The notes under the pieces are model-generated. The model did no database searches. It was not told where the DNA came from and saw only the letters and a list, made by a program, of their open reading frames with translations. A program made the position numbers and the translations under genes. A stretch of DNA of 64,000 nt, from contig JABEEB010000001.1 in NCBI GenBank assembly GCA_012999515.1, positions 930,001 through 994,000 on the forward strand. The letters are read 5' to 3'. This document shows, piece by piece, positions 8,443 through 16,786 of the stretch; positions within the stretch are counted from its first letter, which is position 1, and each line of letters opens with the position of its first letter. The DNA is from Salifodinibacter halophilus. GTDB taxonomy: Bacteria > Pseudomonadota > Gammaproteobacteria > Nevskiales > Salinisphaeraceae.

Positions 8443-8543
8443 AAGTTTTACCTAAAGAATCACGCTGCTATAGCCGGCTATTAACCTAAAATAGGCCGAC
8501 GCGGGCCGCCTGACGACGATCCGCGCCGGATTCACTCAACGAA

Positions 8544-9911
8544 CTACTGCATATCCTTATACTTAGATACGTACTTACGCGGCGTATTGGCGCCCTGCCA
8601 ACAATCCGCCGACTTCATGTACGAGCTAAGCTTATCGGCCAGCTTGTCCAGCGTCTTTTTAACCGGTTGCTGTTTTTGCTCCATGCGCGAACCATAGTCC
8701 GACACGATGTTCGAGAACTTCGGATAGCACTTCAATTGTGGCCGCCAATCCGGCACCGTCGAATGCCGCCAGGTCTTAACCATCGGTTTTAAGTACGGAT
8801 ATTCCGACTGAATCTCGGGATTGGTATTCGCACTCTGACGTGCAACAACCGCGCCATGTTCGATCAATGGCTTGGCCATCTTCTTGGATGTCAGCCACTG
8901 AATGAACAGATACGACGCATTCTGTTTTTCCTTCGGGATCTGCGAACTCACCATGTAAGCGAACCCACCGAAGGCTGATGCACTATCTTTGGGCCCTTGG
9001 GGCTCGGGCGCAACGCCCAGATGATCACCAATCTTGGACTGCTTGAGCGACGTATAGAACGACGACCATTCGGTGATCATCGCAGCCTTGCCCTGGATCA
9101 ACGCCTGCACGACTTGCGGATGGTCGTCGGACACGATGCCGGACGGCATCATGTTTACGAGGCGACGTCGAAACTTCAGGCCTTCGACGGCCTGCGGCGA
9201 ATTGACGGTGACTTTTTCCTCATCGACGTTTAGAAACTGTCCACCCCAGGGTGACAAGAAGCGCGCAAAGGCGTCAGCCGTCTGAGTCTCGTTGTTGGCC
9301 GATTGCAGCATGTAGCCATACTGTTTTTGGCTTTTATCGGTTAGTTTCTCCGCATATTTCGCGAGCTGAGACCAGGTCTTGGGTGGCCCGTCGAATCCGG
9401 CGTCTTTTAGCTTTTTCTTGTTGTAGTAAAGAAGGCCGGCATAGCTATCGAACGGCATGCCGTAGAGTTTGTCGTTAATCGTAAAACTCGCGGCCCATAC
9501 CGGGAAAAAATCCCCCAGATCCAGCTTCGGATTCCGGAGCTTATCGTTACTGGTGAATTTCTTCATGGGCACCACCCAGCCGGCGTTTGCAAAAGTCACC
9601 GGCCATACCACGTCACTTAATATGACGTCGTATTGATTGCTGTGCGACACAAAATTAAGCGTTTCAGCCTTGAGCGCACTCTCGTAGGGCAGCGAGACCC
9701 ATTTGACATTGATGCCCGTCTTGTCCTCAAACCGAGAAGTCAGCTCTTGCGCTGCCTCGTAGCTTGGCCGCTCGAGACCGACGACCGTGATCGTCGTGCC
9801 CTTGTAAGGCGCCGCGGCCTCTTTCAGGTTCCATGCGAACGCCGATCCTGAAAACAGCATTCCGGCAAGCGCGGCGAGTGCTGCGCCGCCGATAACCCTT
9901 TGCCTGTTCAT
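8544..9911 (-). CDS. periplasmic carbohydrate-binding protein of ABC importer
   Basis: A 455-residue family-1 extracellular solute-binding protein. It starts with a clear signal peptide (MNRQRVIGGAALAALAGMLF, probable cleavage after SAFA near residue 26). Maltose-binding-fold features follow: ITVVGLERPSYEAAQELTSRF, YDVILSDVVWPVTFANAGWV and YGMPFDSYAGLLYYNKKKL. The start at 9911 is set by AGGAG eight to twelve bases upstream; an open frame reaches 9953 but would bury the signal peptide. It is first in the minus-strand transport set. Sugar specificity cannot be read from sequence; I infer a hexitol or similar compound from the linked dehydrogenase and TagK-like kinase. Confidence 0.85.
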   Translation of the reverse strand: MNRQRVIGGAALAALAGMLFSGSAFAWNLKEAAAPYKGTTITVVGLERPSYEAAQELTSRFEDKTGINVKWVSLPYESALKAETLNFVSHSNQYDVILSDVVWPVTFANAGWVVPMKKFTSNDKLRNPKLDLGDFFPVWAASFTINDKLYGMPFDSYAGLLYYNKKKLKDAGFDGPPKTWSQLAKYAEKLTDKSQKQYGYMLQSANNETQTADAFARFLSPWGGQFLNVDEEKVTVNSPQAVEGLKFRRRLVNMMPSGIVSDDHPQVVQALIQGKAAMITEWSSFYTSLKQSKIGDHLGVAPEPQGPKDSASAFGGFAYMVSSQIPKEKQNASYLFIQWLTSKKMAKPLIEHGAVVARQSANTNPEIQSEYPYLKPMVKTWRHSTVPDWRPQLKCYPKFSNIVSDYGSRMEQKQQPVKKTLDKLADKLSSYMKSADCWQGANTPRKYVSKYKDMQ

Positions 9912-10004
9912 CGCCTTATCTCCTCTGACCCAGATTTGCATTACGTCCCCCATGACGCTGTGCCGCGTAGCGCCGGCCGTGGGCCAGGCGCTGCAATTGG
10001 AGCG

Positions 10005-10043
10005 GTGTTGGTGTTTGTATTATCGAACAGTTGATACCAACAC
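10005..10043. promoter_or_regulatory. inverted repeat in the divergent control region
   Basis: The 285 bases between the binding-protein gene (start 9911, minus) and the ATPase gene (start 10197, plus) must hold both promoters. Within it GTGTTGGT (10005-10012) is repeated inverted as ACCAACAC (10036-10043), with centres 31 bases apart, about three helical turns. That suits a dimeric or looping regulator. An A+T-rich stretch, TTTACATATAT at 10044-10054, follows directly and may be part of a promoter. No regulator gene lies next to it. Confidence 0.4.
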
Positions 10044-10196
10044 TTTACATATATACGCTTCGTCGTGAGAGAGTGTCAATCAAACACTGCAGATAATCCA
10101 CACCAAGAGCAGTCCAACGGGTGCACTGTCCATCAACCGTGCGCTAATTCAAGACCAACGCGTTGACGCAATCACCGACACGGAATATATAAGCTT

Positions 10197-11324
10197 ATGT
10201 CGCAAGTCCAACTAGAACACATCGACAAAGTATTCGGCGGACAGCAAGTGCTGGACGACGTCGAAATTGATATCAACAACGGGGAGTTCGTCGTCTTCGT
10301 CGGCCCGTCCGGCTGTGGCAAAACCACGCTGATGCGCACGATTGCCGGGCTGGAGCAGCCGTCGGCCGGCCGTGTCACGATCAACAACCGCGACGTGACA
10401 CGCCAACACCCGGCTGAGCGCGGCGTAGCGATGGTCTTCCAGTCTTATGCGCTTTATCCGCACATGACGGTCGCCCAAAACATTGGCTTTGGCCTCAGGC
10501 TAAGCAATAAATCCAAGGCCGAAATCGACCAGGCGGTCCAAGAAGTCGCCGGGATTCTGCAAATCGAGTCATTACTGGCGCGCAAACCGGCGGCATTGTC
10601 GGGCGGCCAGCGACAACGTGTCGCGATCGGTCGCGCTATCGTCCGTGACCCTGACGTCTTTTTGTTCGACGAACCACTATCCAACCTCGACGCCTCGCTA
10701 CGCGTTCAGATGCGGGTCGAACTAATCAAGCTACACCGTCGGCTCGAAGCAACCATGGTGTATGTAACGCATGACCAGACCGAGGCGATGACGATGGCCG
10801 ACCGCATCGTCGTTTTGAATAACGGACAAGTCGAACAGATCGGCACACCGCTCACGCTTTATCGCCATCCCCGCAATTATTTCGTGGCCAGCTTCATCGG
10901 CTCGCCCAAGATGAATTTCCTGAGCGTGGATTGCGAACACGTCGACGACGCCGGCGTTACGGTACGTCTGGCTGACGACACCCAGTTAACGGTCCCGGTC
11001 GACGACAATGACGTTCAAGCCGGGAGTGAATTGACACTCGGTGTGCGGCCCGAGCATCTTGGCATCAATGAAGGCGTCAACGGCCCGGCGGACGCCTACA
11101 TCTCGGCTCAAGTAACGGTTGTGGAACATCTGGGCAGTGAAAGCCTGGTCCACGCGCGCCTGGCCAACGGCATGGAATTGGCATTAAAAACCAGCGGCCA
11201 CGATACGATCGAGGCCGATGACAATCTGCACATCGCGATTCGAACACCGCTGTGCCACCTGTTCAACGGCAATGGCGAAGCACTGAAACCGTTGGAAAAA
11301 CAGGCTGAACCAGCCGAAGCATAA
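10197..11324 (+). CDS. carbohydrate ABC importer ATPase, MalK/UgpC type
   Basis: A 375-residue ATPase. Walker A is GPSGCGKTT at residues 36-44, the Q-loop is FQSYALYPHM at 81-90, the signature LSGGQRQR begins at residue 134, Walker B is VFLFDE at 154-159 and the switch His lies in YVTHDQTEAMTMADR. The remaining C-terminal third is the regulatory TOBE domain typical of the CUT1 family (GVRPEHLGI near residue 281). It is divergent from the binding protein and permeases and heads the plus-strand set with the SDR and the kinase. Translation starts just after an A+T-rich stretch with no clear ribosome-binding site. Confidence 0.9.
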   Translation: MSQVQLEHIDKVFGGQQVLDDVEIDINNGEFVVFVGPSGCGKTTLMRTIAGLEQPSAGRVTINNRDVTRQHPAERGVAMVFQSYALYPHMTVAQNIGFGLRLSNKSKAEIDQAVQEVAGILQIESLLARKPAALSGGQRQRVAIGRAIVRDPDVFLFDEPLSNLDASLRVQMRVELIKLHRRLEATMVYVTHDQTEAMTMADRIVVLNNGQVEQIGTPLTLYRHPRNYFVASFIGSPKMNFLSVDCEHVDDAGVTVRLADDTQLTVPVDDNDVQAGSELTLGVRPEHLGINEGVNGPADAYISAQVTVVEHLGSESLVHARLANGMELALKTSGHDTIEADDNLHIAIRTPLCHLFNGNGEALKPLEKQAEPAEA

Positions 11325-11418
11325 TTCCATACCACGCCTCGAACGTATCGTTTTGTTTATATTCGTCTCCGCAATCGACTCGGCATGCGCGGCTCGAATA
11401 TTCAACCGGCGGTAATTT

Positions 11419-12213
11419 ATGGCGACAGGTAGCTCCATGGAATCAGTCGACGCGGCGGACACCCCCGAGCCTTCCGGCGAACGTTTTGATGAGCAAACCG
11501 TTGTTATCACCGGTGCTGGTCGCGGCATCGGTTTTACAACGGCACAAAAATTCATTACACGTGGCGCCTACGTGGTGCTGGTCGACCGCGACCCAGACAT
11601 TGTCGACACAGCCACGCAGCTGGGTGAGTGCGCACTTGGGGTCGTCGCCGACGTCAGTGAGACCGATGACGCACAATCTGCAATGGGTACGATCCACGCG
11701 CAGTTCGGCCCGGTCGATATCCTGATCAACAACGCCGGCATCGGGCCGCTCGCGCCTGCGGCGGAGTATCCGATGGACCAGTGGGATAACACGCTCGATA
11801 TCAATCTACGCGGTGCCTTTATCTGGGCACGCGCCTGCGCCACCGACATGCTCGATCGTGGTAGCGGTCGCATCATCAACCTCGCATCACAAGCCGCACT
11901 GGTCGGTATCGAAGGACACGTGGCCTATTGCGCCAGCAAGGCGGGCATTATCGGTATGACGCGATGTATGGCGCTGGAGTGGGGCCCGCGAGGCGTAACC
12001 GTGAATGCCGTATCACCGACCGTGGTCGAAACCGAACTGGGGTTGTCCGGCTGGCAAGGCGAAAAAGGCGCTCGAGCGCGCGAACGCATTCCCACGGGTC
12101 GGTTTGCACAGCCAGCCGAGATCGCCGATGCCATCCTGTTTCTCGCCAGCGGCCAAAGCGCCATGGTCAACGGTTCGAATCTGACAATCGACGGCGGCTA
12201 TACAGCCGTGTAA
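11419..12213 (+). CDS. SDR-family polyol dehydrogenase (probable)
   Basis: A 264-residue short-chain dehydrogenase. The NAD(P)-binding motif TGAGRGIG is at residues 31-38, an acidic residue follows in VLVDRD (suggesting NAD), NNAG lies near residue 104, and the catalytic Tyr170 and Lys174 are in YCASK. The C-terminus IDGGYTAV is typical. It sits between an importer ATPase and a PfkB sugar kinase, so the probable reaction is oxidation of an imported sugar alcohol to a ketose that the kinase then phosphorylates. Galactitol- or altritol-type substrates are a guess from the kinase resemblance. Met7 at 11437 is an alternative start. Confidence 0.82.
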   Translation: MATGSSMESVDAADTPEPSGERFDEQTVVITGAGRGIGFTTAQKFITRGAYVVLVDRDPDIVDTATQLGECALGVVADVSETDDAQSAMGTIHAQFGPVDILINNAGIGPLAPAAEYPMDQWDNTLDINLRGAFIWARACATDMLDRGSGRIINLASQAALVGIEGHVAYCASKAGIIGMTRCMALEWGPRGVTVNAVSPTVVETELGLSGWQGEKGARARERIPTGRFAQPAEIADAILFLASGQSAMVNGSNLTIDGGYTAV

Positions 12214-12306
12214 GAAGCACGACACCTCGCCTGCGCGAGCGCTTCATCATGGCTTAGGCCGCGGTAAGCGGCGGGCCATCACCGATTCAACTAAAGGACG
12301 TCGATC

Positions 12307-13269
12307 GTGAGCCGAATTATGACGCTTGGCGAAATTGTGGTCGAAATCATGGCCGCCGAATGCGACCAGCGTTTCGATGCGCCGGGCCACTGGCTCGGTC
12401 CCTACCCCAGTGGCGCGCCGGCAATCTTTATCGATCAGGTGGCACGGCTGGGGACCCACTGCAGCCTGATCGGCCACGTCGGCGATGACGGTTTCGGGCA
12501 ACTAAACGTCGAGCGACTCGCCGGGCATGGTGTTGATACGTCGAGTATCCGCACACTGCCGGATTACACCACCGGTAGCGCGTTTGTGGCCTATCACGAG
12601 ACCGGCGATCGCCAATTCATCTACAACATCGCCAACGCCGCCTGTGCGCAGATCACCCCGGACTCGATCGACGCCGATGCGCTGGCCGACTGCACACTTT
12701 TTCACGTTACCGGCAGCTCTTTGTTCTCGCCCAACTTACGCGCGGCCATGCAAAAAGCCGTCGACCTCGTGGCCGCAAACGGCGGGCAGATCTCGTTCGA
12801 TCCAAATATTCGTCCCGAGATACTGACAGACGACGATATACAGGGGGCACTGCGCCGGATTCTGACCCAAACCGACATTCTTATGCCGAGCACCGGCGAA
12901 ATTACCGCCTTGACCGATGCCACGACTGAACAAGCCGCTATCCACGAATGTCTCGATTACGGCGTCAAAGAAATCGTGATCAAGCGTGACGCCGATGGTT
13001 GCAGCTTTCACAGCCCGGATCGCACGTTAACTGCGCCGGGGCTGACTATCGATCCGGTTGATCCCACGGGCGCCGGCGACTGTTTCGCTGCAACCTATGT
13101 CGCACTTCGTCAGCGCGGGTTCGATGTCGAAGCGGCCCTGACGTATGCCAACGCCGCGGGCGCCAACGCGGCACTAGCTCAAGGGCCAATGGAAGGCACT
13201 ACCAACTTAGACCAATTGACACGCTACATAGAAGAACACGCCAACCAGCGAGCTACCGACACAACCTAA
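12307..13269 (+). CDS. PfkB-family sugar kinase, tagatose-kinase-like
   Basis: A 320-residue ribokinase-fold kinase with the PfkB signature VDPTGAGDCFAATY near residue 257 holding the catalytic Asp, and the early motif PYPSGAPAIFIDQVARLG near residue 35. The opening (MTLGEIVVEIMAAECDQRF), the GAPAIFIDQVARLG block and TGSAFVAYHETGDRQFIYNI recall, from memory, TagK-type tagatose kinases of rhizobial altritol/galactitol pathways. The start is GTG with AAAGGAC upstream. It is the last gene of the divergent plus-strand set and would phosphorylate the ketose made by the SDR. Fructokinase or 2-keto-3-deoxygluconate kinase activity cannot be excluded. Confidence 0.8.
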   Translation: MSRIMTLGEIVVEIMAAECDQRFDAPGHWLGPYPSGAPAIFIDQVARLGTHCSLIGHVGDDGFGQLNVERLAGHGVDTSSIRTLPDYTTGSAFVAYHETGDRQFIYNIANAACAQITPDSIDADALADCTLFHVTGSSLFSPNLRAAMQKAVDLVAANGGQISFDPNIRPEILTDDDIQGALRRILTQTDILMPSTGEITALTDATTEQAAIHECLDYGVKEIVIKRDADGCSFHSPDRTLTAPGLTIDPVDPTGAGDCFAATYVALRQRGFDVEAALTYANAAGANAALAQGPMEGTTNLDQLTRYIEEHANQRATDTT

Positions 13270-13445
13270 AGCGCCCGCGCGCTCAACCCCGCGTCGAGTT
13301 GCCGATCTCGTATGCAAGCAGAACGAAAGTACGCGGCCTGAAGGCACCCGGCTCGAACAACGACTGCGGCCAACGATCGGTCGAATTCACCCGCCGGCCA
13401 GCGGCCACTGTCACGCCTGACCACCGACTCATACTTTAGTTTCAG

Positions 13446-13467
13446 ACCTTCTTGAGAAGGTTTTTTC
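13446..13467 (+). terminator. rho-independent terminator after the TagK-like kinase gene
   Basis: ACCTTC (13446-13451) pairs perfectly with GAAGGT (13456-13461) across a TTGA loop, and the final T of the arm begins a run of six Ts. It lies 177 bases after the kinase stop and about 90 bases before the next operon, so it separates the two plus-strand transport operons. The region 13270-13445 shows no other feature. Confidence 0.72.
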
Positions 13468-13482
13468 TATTGTTTTTGTTAT

Positions 13483-13493
13483 ATAACATGTGT
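13483..13493. promoter_or_regulatory. candidate SorC-regulator site, second polyol operon
   Basis: ATAACATGTGT fits ATNACATRTGT, a motif found also at 21002-21012 and 25017-25027 (both on the minus strand). It sits 63 bases before the binding-protein start, in the A+T-rich stretch after the terminator where the promoter should be. The link to the SorC-type regulator at 23905 is inferred from position and recurrence only. Confidence 0.35.
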
Positions 13494-13555
13494 AATTCAG
13501 CCTGCGAGCACTCGAACCGCTCGGCCCAGTAACGACTCAATCAGGAGATACTACG

Positions 13556-14875
13556 ATGAGGTTCACAACGCTATTCGTGCTCGCCGGTGGCCTGATAATT
13601 GCCACAGGCGCGGCAGCCAAGACACAAATCACCATCGCGACCGTAAACAACCCGCAGATGACGGTGATGAAAAAGCTCACCCCGGAGTTCGAGAAGAAAT
13701 ATCCAAACATCGAGGTGAACTGGGCCGTCATGCCGGAGAACAAGCTTCGGCGCAAGGTGACGGTTGATATCTCGACGCAGGCGGGATCCTACGACGTGGT
13801 CACGCTCAGCAACTTGGAAACGCCGCTATGGGCCGAAAACGGCTGGCTCAAACCTTTCGAGAATTTATCCGATTCCTACGATAAATCGGATTTGCTCAAA
13901 CCAGTCCGACAATCACTGTCACACGACGGCAAACTCTACTCTTTGCCGTTCTACGCCGAGTCCTCGTTTACTTATTACCGCAAGGATCTGTTCAAAAAAG
14001 CCGGGTTGAAAATGCCCCAACACCCGAGCTGGGAGCAGATCACCAAGTTTGCGAAAAAACTAAACGATCCTGCGAACGACGTGAACGGTATCTGTTTGCG
14101 CGGCAAAGCGGGATGGGGCCTCAACATGGCGGTGTTCAACACCATGGTGAACACCTACGGCGGCCGCTGGTTCAACAATCAATGGCAGCCGCAGCTGACC
14201 TCCGACGCTTGGCATAACGCGCTGAATAAATACTTAAACCTAATGAACAAATACGGCCCAAACGGCGCAACCTCCAATGGGTTTGTCGAAACCGAAAATC
14301 TGTTCGCTAACGGGCGCTGTGCCATGTGGGTAGATGCCACCTCCGGCGCCGGCTATATCTCCGATTCGAGCAAATCCAAGGTGGCCGACAAGGTTGGGTT
14401 CGCGTGGTCACCCGTCGCCGAGACCAAGCACGGATCACACTGGCTCTACGCTTGGTCTCTGGCCATTCCCAAAACATCGCGGCGTCAGGATGCTGCACGC
14501 AAGTTCATCGAGTGGGCAACATCCAAATCCTATATCCAGCTAGTCGGCCAGAAAAAAGGTTGGGTTAACGTGCCGCCGGGTACACGCTATTCCACATACA
14601 AGAACCCGAATTATAAAAAAGCAGCCGGCGCTTACGCCCAGCTAGCTAAAAAATCAATCAACCAATCAAACCCGACCCAGCCGACATCGAAGCCAGTCCC
14701 TTATACGGGCATTCAATTCGTGGCCATTCCTGAATTCGAAGCCATCGGCCGACAAGTCGGCCAAAACGTCGCAGCGGCCCTGGCCGGGCAGATATCGGCG
14801 GACAAGGCGCTCCAAAAATCGCAGAAACATGTGAAGGGCGTCATGAAGCAATCGGGCTATTATAAAAACAAATAG
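13556..14875 (+). CDS. periplasmic polyol-binding protein (SmoE/MtlE type)
   Basis: A 439-residue solute-binding protein with a signal peptide (MRFTTLFVLAGGLIIATGAA, cleavage near residue 22). Characteristic stretches are ITIATVNNPQMTVMKKLTPE, YDVVTLSNLETPLWAENGW and LYSLPFYAESSFTYYRKDLF, which resemble binding proteins of sorbitol/mannitol importers. The start is preceded by AGGAG eight bases upstream. It heads an operon of two permeases, an ATPase and polyol-breakdown enzymes, so sugar-alcohol import is well supported; which polyol is not. An intercistronic stem-loop follows, a usual device to keep binding-protein mRNA abundant. Confidence 0.88.
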   Translation: MRFTTLFVLAGGLIIATGAAAKTQITIATVNNPQMTVMKKLTPEFEKKYPNIEVNWAVMPENKLRRKVTVDISTQAGSYDVVTLSNLETPLWAENGWLKPFENLSDSYDKSDLLKPVRQSLSHDGKLYSLPFYAESSFTYYRKDLFKKAGLKMPQHPSWEQITKFAKKLNDPANDVNGICLRGKAGWGLNMAVFNTMVNTYGGRWFNNQWQPQLTSDAWHNALNKYLNLMNKYGPNGATSNGFVETENLFANGRCAMWVDATSGAGYISDSSKSKVADKVGFAWSPVAETKHGSHWLYAWSLAIPKTSRRQDAARKFIEWATSKSYIQLVGQKKGWVNVPPGTRYSTYKNPNYKKAAGAYAQLAKKSINQSNPTQPTSKPVPYTGIQFVAIPEFEAIGRQVGQNVAAALAGQISADKALQKSQKHVKGVMKQSGYYKNK

Positions 14876-14884
14876 GGCTGACAC

Positions 14885-14913
14885 CCCGCCGTATAAGGGT
14901 TTGACGGGGCGGG
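14885..14913 (+). promoter_or_regulatory. intercistronic stem-loop after the binding-protein gene
   Basis: CCCGCCGT (14885-14892) pairs with ACGG (14904-14907) and CGGG (14910-14913), with a two-base bulge. It starts nine bases past the binding-protein stop and has no T run, so it is more likely an mRNA-stabilising or attenuating hairpin than a full terminator. The 165-base gap to the first permease is otherwise empty. Confidence 0.4.
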
Positions 14914-15040
14914 TCGTTCGCGACTCGCCTCCGACTCGGGATCCATGCGAAGCCACTGACCTACAGCGCATATCCGCAGCACGGAATCATCCCGTTCGAC
15001 GAGAGCCATTGGTCGCCGGCCACAATTTGGGAGCAATTCA

Positions 15041-15928
15041 ATGAGCAGTTCATTACAAAACCGCAGGCTACGCTCGATTGCGCTGATCGGGCCGGCGGCG
15101 CTGTATCTGTTTGTCTGGATGATCGTGCCGCTGGCGATGACGGTCTATTACTCGTTTCGCCGCTACAACCTGATCCAACCGTTCGTCAAAGGCAACGCTG
15201 GGTTTAGCAACTACGCGAAAATCATCGGCGACCCCAATTTTCTAGCCGGCCTGGTCAACACGTTGATCCTGGTCTCGAGCTGTCTAATCTTGACCGTCGT
15301 CATCGGTCTTGCTTTCGCCGTGATCTACAACAGCGAGCACGTTATCGGTAAAAACCTGCTGCGAACGTTGGCAGCCTCACCGTTTTTCATCATGCCTGTC
15401 GTTACCGGCCTGGTTTGGAAGAACTTGATGATGAATCCGTCTTTCGGCCTGCTCGCAGCGCTTCAGCGAGGTCTTGGCATCACGCCGATCGCTTTTCTGT
15501 CCCAAATGCCACTTGCCTCGATCATCGGCATCGTGACGTGGCAATGGACACCGTTCGCCATGCTGGTACTGCTTGCCAGCCTGTCGAGTGTGCCGGAAGA
15601 CATCAAGGAAGCGGCCTATCTCGATGGCGCCGGGGCCTGGAAGACGTTCCGGCATATCATATTGCCGCAACTCGGGCGACCGCTGTATGCGGTCATCATG
15701 CTCGAAACCATTTTCTTTCTGATCATTTTCGGTCAGATTTATGTGGCGACCTCGGGCGGCCCGGGTAACGCTTCGACCAACCTGCCCTACTATATTTACC
15801 TACAGGCATTTTCGGCCTACGACATTGGCGCCGCCTCGGCCGGTGCCGTTGTGGCCGTCATCCTTGCCAATATCGTGGCTATATTCCTGGTACGGATGAT
15901 TAACGCCAACATTCGGGAGGACACCTGA
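15041..15928 (+). CDS. polyol ABC importer permease, SmoF/MalF type
   Basis: A 295-residue membrane permease with a first span at about residues 15-35 (LIGPAALYLFVWMIVPLAM) and five further spans. Its EAA loop is IKEAAYLDGAGAWKTFRHIILP near residue 188. GGGAG precedes the ATG. The stop is one base before the next permease's ATG, so the two subunits are translated in step. It forms half of the membrane channel for the SmoE-type binding protein. Confidence 0.9.
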   Translation: MSSSLQNRRLRSIALIGPAALYLFVWMIVPLAMTVYYSFRRYNLIQPFVKGNAGFSNYAKIIGDPNFLAGLVNTLILVSSCLILTVVIGLAFAVIYNSEHVIGKNLLRTLAASPFFIMPVVTGLVWKNLMMNPSFGLLAALQRGLGITPIAFLSQMPLASIIGIVTWQWTPFAMLVLLASLSSVPEDIKEAAYLDGAGAWKTFRHIILPQLGRPLYAVIMLETIFFLIIFGQIYVATSGGPGNASTNLPYYIYLQAFSAYDIGAASAGAVVAVILANIVAIFLVRMINANIREDT

Positions 15929-15929
15929 C

Positions 15930-16754
15930 ATGCACCAGATGTCTTGGCCCGCCAAACTGGGATTGAACGCACTGGCCTGGCTGGTGTGCATCCTGATGTT
16001 CTTCCCGGTTTTCTGGCTCATTCTGACCTCATTCAAGACCAACGCACTCGCGGCTGCCGAGGACCCGGTGTTTGTCTTTTGGCCGACGATCGCCGGTTAT
16101 GTCAATGCCATCTTTGACAACAATTACCTGCACTATCTGCTCAACTCCGGCATCACCGCCATCGGCTCGACGCTGATCTGCATGCTACTGGCTATCCCGG
16201 CCGCCTATTCGATGGTCTTTCGGCGGTCGAAATACACCGACTCAACACTTCTGTGGATGCTCTCGACCAAGATGCTGCCACCGGTGGGTGTATTGCTGCC
16301 GATTTATGTCGTCTACAAAAACATCCACCTACTAGACAGCGCACTCGGCCTCGTTTTCATCTACGCAGCCATGAATTTGCCGATCGTAGTCTGGCTGCTC
16401 TACACCTACTTCAAGGACGTGCCTGCAGCGATTTTAGAAGCCGCGGAAATCGACGGCGCATCGCTTTTCACCACGCTCAGTCGGATCGTGGTACCGCTAT
16501 CGCTGCCGGGGATCCTGTCCACTGGTTTGCTGGCGATTGTGCTCGCTTGGAACGAATCGTTCTGGGCGATCAACCTCACCAACGTCCACGGCGCCACGCT
16601 GGCTGTGTTCGTCTCCGATTTTAAGAGTGCGCGCGGCCAGTTCTGGGCCAGTATGTCAGCGGCGTCGACGTTGTCCGTACTGCCGATTCTGGTCGCCGGT
16701 TGGTTCACCCAACGCCAGTTGGTCCGTGGTTTGACGTTCGGCGCAGTTAAGTAG
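15930..16754 (+). CDS. polyol ABC importer permease, SmoG/MalG type
   Basis: A 274-residue permease with spans from about residue 15 (LVCILMFFPVFWLILTSF) and the EAA loop EAAEIDGASLFTTLSRIVVPL near residue 170. It ends in RGLTFGAVK, nearly the same tail as the MalG-like subunit of the first importer. GGGAGG in the end of the preceding gene acts as ribosome-binding site. The partner ATPase begins 32 bases downstream. Confidence 0.9.
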   Translation: MHQMSWPAKLGLNALAWLVCILMFFPVFWLILTSFKTNALAAAEDPVFVFWPTIAGYVNAIFDNNYLHYLLNSGITAIGSTLICMLLAIPAAYSMVFRRSKYTDSTLLWMLSTKMLPPVGVLLPIYVVYKNIHLLDSALGLVFIYAAMNLPIVVWLLYTYFKDVPAAILEAAEIDGASLFTTLSRIVVPLSLPGILSTGLLAIVLAWNESFWAINLTNVHGATLAVFVSDFKSARGQFWASMSAASTLSVLPILVAGWFTQRQLVRGLTFGAVK

Positions 16755-16786
16755 CGCGCGACGACCGATTACAAAGGCTTTACTTC

